Source: Fervidobacterium nodosum Rt17-B1 (lineage in GTDB: Bacteria > Thermotogota > Thermotogae > Thermotogales > Fervidobacteriaceae). From it: 64,000 nucleotides of DNA. Every line of letters begins with the position of its first letter. Positions within the stretch are counted from its first letter, which is position 1. The position numbers were made by a program, and so were the translations under genes. The notes beneath the pieces were generated by a model. The model searched no databases. It was not told the DNA's origin and saw only the letters and a program-made list of their open reading frames with translations. This document shows positions 55,570 through 64,000 of this stretch, piece by piece. Location of the stretch: assembly GCF_000017545.1 (NCBI RefSeq), contig NC_009718.1, positions 1,178,001-1,242,000 on the forward strand, in the 5' to 3' direction.

Positions 55570-56523
55570 TCACCAAACGCAATTTGATGGTCTTTTTCCA
55601 TCAAGAGCTTCCATTACATTTATCGCAACTATCTCTGACATTTTGTCACGAGTTTCGTAAGTAGCAGAACCTATATGTGGCAATAGCACAACATTATCAA
55701 GTTTCTCGAGCCCTGGAGTTAAAACTGGCTCATTTTCGTAAACATCAAAACCCGCACCTGCAATTCTTCTCTCTTTCAAAGCCTCATACAATGCCTGCTC
55801 GTCAACAACAGGTCCTCGCGCAGTATTTACCAATATAGCATTTGGTTTCATCTTAGCAATTCTTTCTTTATTTATGAGGTGATACGTCTCCTTTGTGAGA
55901 GGCGTGTGTAGCGAAATATAATCTGAAATTTCAACCAACTCATCAATATTTACATATTTCGCGTTGTATTGTTTTTCAATTTCCTCTGGTAATCTATTAC
56001 GGTTGTAATAAACAATATTCATACCAAAACCGAGGGCTCTCCGTGCAACCGCCTGTCCAATCCTTCCCATCCCAATAACTCCAAGAGTTTTTCCATATAA
56101 ATCGTAACCTAAAAATAGCTTCGGTTTCCAACCAACAAACTTACCTTCACGAACAAACTTATCAGACTCTACAATTCTCCTCGCAACTGCGAGAATCAAA
56201 GCAAAAGCAATATCAGCCGTTGCCTCAGTTAAAACTCCCGGAGTATTGGTAACGTATATTCCCCTCTCCTTAGCAGCCTCAATATCTATATTATTATATC
56301 CAACAGCATAATTTGCTATAATCTTAGCTTTCTTCAGAGAATAAATAAATTCTTTATCAATAGGATCCCTTAACTGAGTTACTATTGCGTCGGCATATTC
56401 TGCACGTTTTATCATCTCTTCTTTTGATAAAAACTCTTCGCCTGTATAAACATCTACTTCAAACCTTTCTTTAAGCATATTTATGCCTTTCTCAGGAATA
56501 GCGTAAGTTACAAAAACTCTCAC
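55570..56523 (-). CDS. D-2-hydroxyacid dehydrogenase (glyoxylate/hydroxypyruvate reductase type)
   Basis: NAD(P)-dependent reductase of 317 residues. The dinucleotide motif GVIGMGRIGQAVARRA is near 149. Catalytic Arg is in NTARGPVVDEQAL near 234, Glu near 263 (YENEP) and His in LLPHIGSATYETRDKM near 281. The HIGSATxETR form is typical of archaeal-type glyoxylate reductases. GTG 56523 lies 9 bases after GGAGG. The physiological substrate (glyoxylate, hydroxypyruvate or other) is inferred. Confidence 0.9.
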   Translation of the reverse strand: MRVFVTYAIPEKGINMLKERFEVDVYTGEEFLSKEEMIKRAEYADAIVTQLRDPIDKEFIYSLKKAKIIANYAVGYNNIDIEAAKERGIYVTNTPGVLTEATADIAFALILAVARRIVESDKFVREGKFVGWKPKLFLGYDLYGKTLGVIGMGRIGQAVARRALGFGMNIVYYNRNRLPEEIEKQYNAKYVNIDELVEISDYISLHTPLTKETYHLINKERIAKMKPNAILVNTARGPVVDEQALYEALKERRIAGAGFDVYENEPVLTPGLEKLDNVVLLPHIGSATYETRDKMSEIVAINVMEALDGKRPSNCVW

Positions 56524-56625
56524 TTCACTACACCTCCAATCATGCGTAAAATATCTGATTATATTCTATTCCAAAAACCAATTAATTCAACTTTATATTT
56601 TTATTTCCCAAAAATTTATAAGAAA

Positions 56626-56648
56626 AAACCAGAGGGGACCTCTGGTTT
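56626..56648 (-). terminator. Terminator after the M48 protease gene
   Basis: AAACCAGAGG pairs with CCTCTGGTTT around a 3-base loop. On the minus strand it is followed by TTTCTTATAAATTTTT. It lies 54 bases after the protease stop. Confidence 0.85.
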
Positions 56649-56702
56649 ATTTGAGAAATATATATCCTTTCACATTGTTCATTAATTTTGATTTTTTCAA
56701 TA

Positions 56703-57923
56703 TTATTTTAAATTCAAAAGGTGTTTTATCCTTTCCTCTGGAGCGGGATGATTGTAGTACCAGATTTTATAGAGTGGCAAAGGATTTGGATTTGATAAAT
56801 TTTCTTTTACCAACTTTTTGAGTGCTGAAATAATATAGTCTGGGTTTTCTGTGATTTTTGCGGAATATCCGTCTGCTTCGTATTCCATTTTTCTTTGTAA
56901 ATAATTAAGCAATGGCTCAACAAAATAAATCAAAGCACTTATAAATGTAAATGTGTAAAAAATAACAGTGTAAGGTTTTGAAATGCCAAATGGTTGTATT
57001 TGGAAAAGATACAGATAAACAAAATTGCTAAATAGTAATACTAATGTTGTAGAAATTGATGATATGGCTATGAGTTTAGCTATATGTCTATGCGCATGAT
57101 GACCAAGTTCATGAGCAACAACTGCTAATATCTCATCATCCGTTTGCTTAAGTATGTTATCATACAAGACTAATCTTCTTGCCTTACCAATTCCAGTAAG
57201 GTATGCGTTTTGTTTTTTTGTTCTTTTTGAAGCGTTCATAACGTAGATGTTTGGAACTTTTACGCCAGACTTAGTCAAAAGTTTTTTTAGTTTTTCTTTT
57301 AATTCTCCATCTTTAAGTTCTGTGAATTTATAAAATAGTGGTGCGATGAGAATTGGTTGAATGTATGAGAAAAATAATAAAAATAAAAATACAAGGATTG
57401 ATAATTGCCACCACCAAATTGTGAAATGTGTTAAAAACCACATTGAGCCAATCAAAATTGGAGTGGCTATAGTTACAATTAAGACTATGGATAATAAGCT
57501 GTCAAATATAAAAGTTTTAAGTGTAGTTGTGTTGAAACCATATTTTTGCTCTATAACGAATGTAGAAAATAATTTGAATGGCAAATCGATTAGAAAATCT
57601 ATTAAACCATATATACCAGCAAAGAGTAATGCTTGTAGATATACGTTTGCAGTTAAATTACTAACTATTTTTTCAAGAAATGGATAACCTTTTAGCAAGA
57701 AAACCAAGGTAACAATAAGATTTACTAAAGTTGAAACAGCAGAAAACATGGTTCTGTCTTTGAGGTATCTTTTTGCTTTTTCGAAATTTTCCGCAGACAT
57801 AATGTCCGATAAAATATCAGGTACATTTTTGGTGTTTAAAGAATATTTCAAATTTGCCAAGCTTAGTACTACTTCCCAAATTTCTTTGAAAATAACTAGC
57901 AGTATTAAAACTTTAATAAACAA
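56703..57923 (-). CDS. M48-family zinc metallopeptidase (Ste24/CAAX protease-like)
   Basis: Multi-span membrane protease of 406 residues. The zinc motif HELGHHAHRHI is near residue 272, with the third ligand Glu in YEADGYSAK near 352. About seven membrane spans, with YGLIDFLIDLPFKLFSTFVIEQKYGFN near 105-131 and MNASKRTKKQNAYLTGIG near 231, match the Ste24 layout rather than HtpX, which is shorter. TTG 57923 follows GGAGGG. Bacterial members probably take part in membrane-protein quality control. Confidence 0.9.
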   Translation of the reverse strand: MFIKVLILLVIFKEIWEVVLSLANLKYSLNTKNVPDILSDIMSAENFEKAKRYLKDRTMFSAVSTLVNLIVTLVFLLKGYPFLEKIVSNLTANVYLQALLFAGIYGLIDFLIDLPFKLFSTFVIEQKYGFNTTTLKTFIFDSLLSIVLIVTIATPILIGSMWFLTHFTIWWWQLSILVFLFLLFFSYIQPILIAPLFYKFTELKDGELKEKLKKLLTKSGVKVPNIYVMNASKRTKKQNAYLTGIGKARRLVLYDNILKQTDDEILAVVAHELGHHAHRHIAKLIAISSISTTLVLLFSNFVYLYLFQIQPFGISKPYTVIFYTFTFISALIYFVEPLLNYLQRKMEYEADGYSAKITENPDYIISALKKLVKENLSNPNPLPLYKIWYYNHPAPEERIKHLLNLK

Positions 57924-57956
57924 TCCCCATCCCTCCTAATGTTTCCCTAAATTTCT

Positions 57957-58694
57957 TTAATATTTCTCATGATTTTTCATTACAAAAAGCAAGTGCTCAG
58001 CTTCTTTGGTAAGGTATTTACCATATTTAAAATTAAGTGTTTCATCACTGAAAATCCCAAGAGCTGATACTTCAACCAATTCTAAAGAAAAATTTTTAGA
58101 GATTTCTATTAAATCCTCTTCGGAAAAAGCGCGAGCTATGAAGGTACCGTATTCAGAACCTATCGGCAATTTTTTGTACTTTTTGAGGTATTCATAATCA
58201 CTTTTTTCACCGTAAATTATAACATCTCGAAGGTATGAATAAAAATTATCGACGGTACCGAAAATATAGGTACCGTCTTTCGATAATTTCTTTATATTGT
58301 TAAGAACTTTCTCTATGTTCTCAACGTAACTTAGAACATCTCCAAAAAGGAAGATTACATCAAATTTCTCATCTAATTGTATATTCTCAGCTTTTTCACA
58401 TATAAAAGTGCATTTTTCACTGTAATTTTTCAATTTTTCTTTTGCTATCTCTAACATATTCCATGCAGGTTCAACCAACACAACTTGTGCCCCATTTTGC
58501 ACAAACCACTGAGACCACTGTCCTGTCCCTGCGCCTATATCTATGACTTTTTTGTCTGAGAAATCGCTAATATAACTTTTTAAAACGTATTTTATTTGTT
58601 TTTTCGCATTTTCCCAATATTTGTCTAAGTACATTTCATCGTAAATGTGTGCAATTGAGTTATAGTATTCGTAAGATTTTTCTATGTGTCTCAA
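57957..58694 (-). CDS. Class I SAM-dependent methyltransferase
   Basis: A 245-residue methyltransferase with the SAM motif VIDIGAGTGQWSQWF near 49, the acidic VVLVEPAWNMLEIA near 72 and FDVIFLFGDVLSYVENI near 111. It resembles small-molecule or ubiquinone/menaquinone-type (UbiE-like) enzymes but lacks a specific signature, so the substrate is unknown. TTG 58694 follows GAGGTGT. It lies between purH and the M48 protease on the same strand. Confidence 0.87.
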   Translation of the reverse strand: MRHIEKSYEYYNSIAHIYDEMYLDKYWENAKKQIKYVLKSYISDFSDKKVIDIGAGTGQWSQWFVQNGAQVVLVEPAWNMLEIAKEKLKNYSEKCTFICEKAENIQLDEKFDVIFLFGDVLSYVENIEKVLNNIKKLSKDGTYIFGTVDNFYSYLRDVIIYGEKSDYEYLKKYKKLPIGSEYGTFIARAFSEEDLIEISKNFSLELVEVSALGIFSDETLNFKYGKYLTKEAEHLLFVMKNHEKY

Positions 58695-58721
58695 AAATCT
58701 TACACCTCTTTTTTGAATTTC

Positions 58722-60011
58722 TCAAAAGCCAATTATTTCAATGCCTCTTTCCTGACATAATTTTTTAAATACATTGTCTATGATTCCGTTAGTTGCAACC
58801 GATATTGGTTTTGTGGCTGTATTTTCCAAAACCTTTTCAAGTGCTTTTACTGGACTATTTAAATCAATTTCAATATGATAATAGCCATCTTCAGTAATTA
58901 GTACGATTGCATACTTTGGTAACAATTTTAGCAAAAGATTTATTTCTGAATTACTTTGAATGTGTTCTTTAATCATTATGTTTTCTATCATATATCCAAT
59001 AGAATATTTCCTGTTTTTGTTCGAATCACTTACGTATTCGTATTGTATAATTTCCTTTCCTTTAAGTGTTTCTTGTACAAATTCTTTGTCCTCGATTTTT
59101 TCGCATGCTATAGTTGAAAATGTGCTTTCTTTAAGTTTTCTAGCCATGTCATTTGTAAGTTCTCTTAAAACAACTGTTTCACCTTTAATATCGCAAATTC
59201 TCTTTCCAGATTTTTTAAGATCCACCAAAGTTGATGGTATGTTCCCAACAAGCCCTATAACCAAATCTGGGTTAATGTAAGATAAAATAGCTCCGGCAAC
59301 TATTGAAGAAGCATTTTTGGTATATTTTGAAAGTCTGATAAATTTATCTTCAACTTTATCTAAAATCTCGTAGTCAAATTGTGGATTAATGAATCTTTCG
59401 AATGTCATATGTTCAAATTTTTCTGAAGCAAATAGTTCAGATAATACTCTATGTATCGTCGCATCGTATTTCATTGTATGATAAAAGGCTTTTAAAGCAA
59501 ACATCCTTCTGTCGTGCAGTTGAACATCTCCACACAAATCAATGGATTTTATTACTTTATCATAATCTGCAGGATCACAAACAACAACAACGTTTCTGTG
59601 GTTTTTCGCCGCGGCTCTCAGTAAAGCAACACCACCTATATCTATATTTTCAATAAGTACATCTTCATCTCTCGTTTTTTTCTGCACTTCGTCAAATGGA
59701 TAAAGGTTAACCACAACCAAGTCTATGGGCTCAATAAAATTATCCCGCAAATCTTTTACATGACTTTTGTCACCGAGATCTGCAAGTATTCCACCGAATA
59801 TTTTTGGATGGAGTGTCTTAACTCTTCCACCAAGAATTTCTGGAAAACCGGTAACATCAGAAACTTGTTTTACAGGTATTCCTGCGTCAGAAAGTAATTT
59901 GGCAGTCCCACCGGTGCTTATTATTTCAACACCACGATCTACTAAATTCTTTGCAAACTCAACAAGTCCTGCTTTATCAGAAACACTTATCAGAGCCCTC
60001 TTAATATTCAT
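58722..60011 (-). CDS. purH: PurH: intact IMP cyclohydrolase domain with an atypical C-terminal half
   Basis: The N-terminal 200 residues are a clear IMP cyclohydrolase: ISVSDKAG near 8, STGGTAKLL near 32, [14 protein letters not shown] near 60, NLYPF near 101 and [16 protein letters not shown] near 122, including the catalytic Lys, Tyr, Asp and Lys. The C-terminal 230 residues lack the transformylase hallmarks: no LRYGENPHQ, no KHxxPxG with the catalytic Lys-His, no SDAFFPF. The total of 429 residues is shorter than the usual 450-530. It therefore probably makes IMP from FAICAR but may not formylate AICAR. ATG 60011 follows GGGGGG. It is far from the purKECSQL block. Confidence 0.85.
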   Translation of the reverse strand: MNIKRALISVSDKAGLVEFAKNLVDRGVEIISTGGTAKLLSDAGIPVKQVSDVTGFPEILGGRVKTLHPKIFGGILADLGDKSHVKDLRDNFIEPIDLVVVNLYPFDEVQKKTRDEDVLIENIDIGGVALLRAAAKNHRNVVVVCDPADYDKVIKSIDLCGDVQLHDRRMFALKAFYHTMKYDATIHRVLSELFASEKFEHMTFERFINPQFDYEILDKVEDKFIRLSKYTKNASSIVAGAILSYINPDLVIGLVGNIPSTLVDLKKSGKRICDIKGETVVLRELTNDMARKLKESTFSTIACEKIEDKEFVQETLKGKEIIQYEYVSDSNKNRKYSIGYMIENIMIKEHIQSNSEINLLLKLLPKYAIVLITEDGYYHIEIDLNSPVKALEKVLENTATKPISVATNGIIDNVFKKLCQERGIEIIGF

Positions 60012-60028
60012 CACTCAGCCCCCCACTT

Positions 60029-60673
60029 TTACCATTCTATCAATTTTCCTGTGTAGTCTAAGAATATACCTGATTTATCAAGATTTCTAATTACATTAAT
60101 TATACCAGCGGCTGATTCTTCAGGTAACACTGGAGCATTGCTACCACCCATGTCAGTTTTAACCCATCCAGGATGAATAGAAATAACTTTCATATTTTTA
60201 AGTTTGTGTGATAAAAGTTTCGTTGCCATATTTAGAGCTGCTTTTGAAATAGAATACGGTATGGAAGACGTTCCACCTGTATTAGTTATACTTCCAAGGA
60301 TACTGGATATGTTAATTATCTTCGCACTTTCTCTTAATTTCCCTGCTTTGTATAACTCTTGAACAAGCATATACGGTCCTAATGTGTTCACTTTAAACGA
60401 AAGAAGCATACCTTCTTCGGTAACTTCGGGAAAACGTTCTTCAATAAGCACACCTGCGTTATTTATAAGCACATCAATTGGCTTGTCAATTTTAACCACG
60501 AATTCTTCTATTGATACAGGGTCAGAAACTTCAAGTTTTAACGCTCTTAAATTTTGGTGTTCTATAGGCATGGAAGTTCTGATGCCCACGGTGACTTCTT
60601 CGTTCTCTTGAAGAAGTTTTTTGGTAATAGCCAAGCCAATGCCTCTATTTGCACCTGTGATTACCCAGTGCAT
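60029..60673 (-). CDS. Short-chain dehydrogenase/reductase
   Basis: NAD(P)-dependent oxidoreductase of the classical SDR family, 214 residues. The cofactor motif ITGANRGIGLAI is at residues 4-14, NNAG near 72, the catalytic Ser in INISSILGSI near 122 and the Tyr-Lys pair in PYSISKAALN near 137. It is shorter than the 250-residue norm, ending soon after the PG motif (IHPGWVKTDMGG). Substrate unknown. ATG 60673 follows AGGTGAG, and it ends 15 bases before purH. Confidence 0.9.
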   Translation of the reverse strand: MHWVITGANRGIGLAITKKLLQENEEVTVGIRTSMPIEHQNLRALKLEVSDPVSIEEFVVKIDKPIDVLINNAGVLIEERFPEVTEEGMLLSFKVNTLGPYMLVQELYKAGKLRESAKIINISSILGSITNTGGTSSIPYSISKAALNMATKLLSHKLKNMKVISIHPGWVKTDMGGSNAPVLPEESAAGIINVIRNLDKSGIFLDYTGKLIEW

Positions 60674-60717
60674 CGACTCACCTCCATATAATAATATATA
60701 GTAATATAAGTTCTTAC

Positions 60718-62040
60718 TTATTGCCCTAATTCAAACTTATATTCTGGATTGGCTTGGAGTAATTTATCACGATAACCTTGGGCTGTTTCTTCATCGCCAA
60801 GGCTTTTGTACATGTAGTACAAATATTCCATTGCTTTTTGACTAATTTGCGGGTTTTCGGAATTCACAAGTTCGTCAAGTTCTGCCAAATTATTATAAAT
60901 ATACTGAAGGACAGAATTTATATCTCCATTTTTGATGTAGTAAAGCAATATCTTAGATAATTCAATATTGTATTCAAGAACAATTTCTTCAGAATTATCA
61001 AATTGTCTTAATCTTGAAAGTATTGAGAATGTCTTATAACCATTTTCATAGAGTTTTAATATTGCCGCTTTGTATTCCTGTTGATATTTTTCTGTCAATT
61101 TCGCATCTTCCATAGTTGATATAATACCTGCTAACAACCAAATATCATCAGTTTTAAGTGTTTTATCTTCGTTAAACATTCTTGAATAATAGTCGGAAGT
61201 AATTAATTCAGGGTTTTTCCCTTGTACATAATCTACCCATATTGAATAGCTTACTGGAACAACGATCTTTAGTTTTTCAGTTGCGATTTTCGAATTGAGG
61301 TAATCTTCAAATTTTTTGTTCCCTAAATCTTGCTGAACTTCCGCATACTTAGATGATTCTTTGAATTTATCAAATGTGGAAAAGTCATTGTGATTCCTAA
61401 TTAAGAATACAAAATTACCGTTATCTGTAATTTGAATTCTTATTTTACTATCGTATTTTCCAAAGAGTGTATCAACAAATATTTCGGAGGTTTCTGATTT
61501 CTTCAATCCATCATACGATTCGCTTTGCACATTTGTCGCTTCTTTGATTCCTTCAAGTGCTTTTTGGAACCCTTCTTTTAACGCTGTATCAAAAAATTTC
61601 TGTGCTTCCTCCTGGGTTTCGAATATTACATAATCGATGTCAACATATTCTTCATCTTTCATTAGTTGTTCTCTATTTTCATTGTAATATTTCATCATTT
61701 CTTCTTCAGAAATTGTGGAATGTTGTTTAGAAAACTCATCCAAAGAAAGATTTTCAAGTTTAGCAAAGTATTCTTTAACTTTATCTTGTAAAAGACTATT
61801 TAATATATATGCTTTTACATATGGTTCCTCAAAAAGTGGATCAAAACTGCCGTAATAAGATAGATAGATATCGTATGTTTCTTCAACTTCTTTTTCTGAA
61901 ACTTCTGTGCCTGGTACTACTTTTCCGTTTAGTTCAAAAAATCCAAACACCTTGTTATCTGTGCCTGTTTGAGCAAAAGAACTTGAAATCACTACAAAAC
62001 CGATTAAAAAGACCAAAAAAATAAGTTTTGAATTTCTCAT
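60718..62040 (-). CDS. Secreted SurA/PrsA-like envelope protein, paralogue 2
   Basis: A 440-residue exported protein with a signal peptide (1-24, LIFLVFLIGFVVISSSFA). The N-terminal region (about 40-130) has the SurA-like helical chaperone pattern, with EEPYVKAYILNSLLQDKV and later EEEMMKYYNENREQL. No parvulin isomerase motif is visible. The C-terminal third looks helical and TPR-like, ending LLQANPEYKFELGQ. It is clearly related to the next gene at 62108-63790, a tandem duplication. ATG 62040 lies 6 bases after GAGGGGTG; GTG 62049 is inside that site. Confidence 0.75.
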   Translation of the reverse strand: MRNSKLIFLVFLIGFVVISSSFAQTGTDNKVFGFFELNGKVVPGTEVSEKEVEETYDIYLSYYGSFDPLFEEPYVKAYILNSLLQDKVKEYFAKLENLSLDEFSKQHSTISEEEMMKYYNENREQLMKDEEYVDIDYVIFETQEEAQKFFDTALKEGFQKALEGIKEATNVQSESYDGLKKSETSEIFVDTLFGKYDSKIRIQITDNGNFVFLIRNHNDFSTFDKFKESSKYAEVQQDLGNKKFEDYLNSKIATEKLKIVVPVSYSIWVDYVQGKNPELITSDYYSRMFNEDKTLKTDDIWLLAGIISTMEDAKLTEKYQQEYKAAILKLYENGYKTFSILSRLRQFDNSEEIVLEYNIELSKILLYYIKNGDINSVLQYIYNNLAELDELVNSENPQISQKAMEYLYYMYKSLGDEETAQGYRDKLLQANPEYKFELGQ

Positions 62041-62070
62041 ATTAAACACCCCTCATTCTCCTATGAAATT

Positions 62071-62095
62071 ATCCCCCGCACTATTCGCGGGGGAT
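62071..62095. terminator. Hairpin between the two SurA-like genes
   Basis: ATCCCCCGC (62071-62079) pairs with GCGGGGGAT (62087-62095) around ACTATTC. The good T-run (TATTTTTT) is on the plus strand, opposite to the flanking genes; the minus side has only AATTTCA. It could be an attenuator between the paralogues or end an antisense transcript. Confidence 0.6.
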
Positions 62096-62107
62096 TATTT
62101 TTTGCCC

Positions 62108-64000
<1,893 letters not shown>

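Noticed and set aside
58722-60014. Frameshift as the cause of the odd PurH C-terminus
   Set aside because: The frame is open to the end and I found no transformylase motif (LRYGENPH, KHxxPxG) that a shift would restore in the sense reading; a search would be needed to be certain.

Overview
The window is AT-rich bacterial DNA that reads as a thermophile of the phylum Thermotogota, most likely Fervidobacterium. This rests on recalled family resemblance, not a search: the maltosyltransferase, RNase III, S3 and IF-1 proteins resemble Thermotoga maritima versions, and there is a coiled-coil envelope protein of the Omp-alpha type. Shine-Dalgarno (SD) sites are strong (GGAGG or GAGGTGAT), genes are packed with frequent 4-base ATGA overlaps, and GTG and TTG starts are common.

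Layout. 82-1140: an insertion sequence with imperfect inverted ends and one DDE transposase. 1344-3002 (-): fhs, which makes 10-formyl-tetrahydrofolate. 3226-12166 (+): a tight gene train with a PP-loop ATPase, rnc, a Xer recombinase, rel (ppGpp), dtd, queH, an unknown protein, an anti-sigma-like kinase, a short DivPAP protein, a lytic transglycosylase and a lone ABC ATPase. 12219-18812 (+): a promoter, a PyrR-like RNA hairpin, a uracil permease and purKECSQL, closed by a strong terminator. 18903-24774: an envelope coiled-coil protein, then a signalling block (membrane HD-GYP protein, chemoreceptor, tRNA-Pro, HD-GYP response regulator). 24786-30661 (-): rluD, lspA, cheR, a probable outer-membrane barrel, yebC, clpP and tig. 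30733-50689 (-): the complete str, S10, spc and alpha ribosomal superoperon, running rpsL to rplQ and including fusA, tuf, secY, adk, map, infA and rpoA, with a promoter ahead of rpsL and a terminator after rplQ. 50895-53459: tRNA-Gln, tRNA-Val, maltosyltransferase and tRNA-Ser. 53469-64000 (-): an MFS transporter, an RsiV-like protein, a hydroxyacid dehydrogenase, an M48 protease, a methyltransferase, purH, an SDR enzyme, two SurA-like envelope paralogues and the 3' end of lysS.

How the genes relate. fhs supplies the formyl donor used in purine synthesis, six purine genes sit together, and purH lies about 40 kb away. The purH product has an intact IMP cyclohydrolase half, but its second half lacks the motifs of AICAR transformylase. 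This is the most notable metabolic oddity here.

Other points. Two genes (the PP-loop ATPase and lspA) run far into the next gene, and in both a single extra A in a poly-A run would create an immediate stop. infA and the Xer gene appear to use non-standard start codons. A long perfect hairpin covers the rplC stop codon just before rplD. I see no CRISPR array, rRNA gene, phage or defence island.
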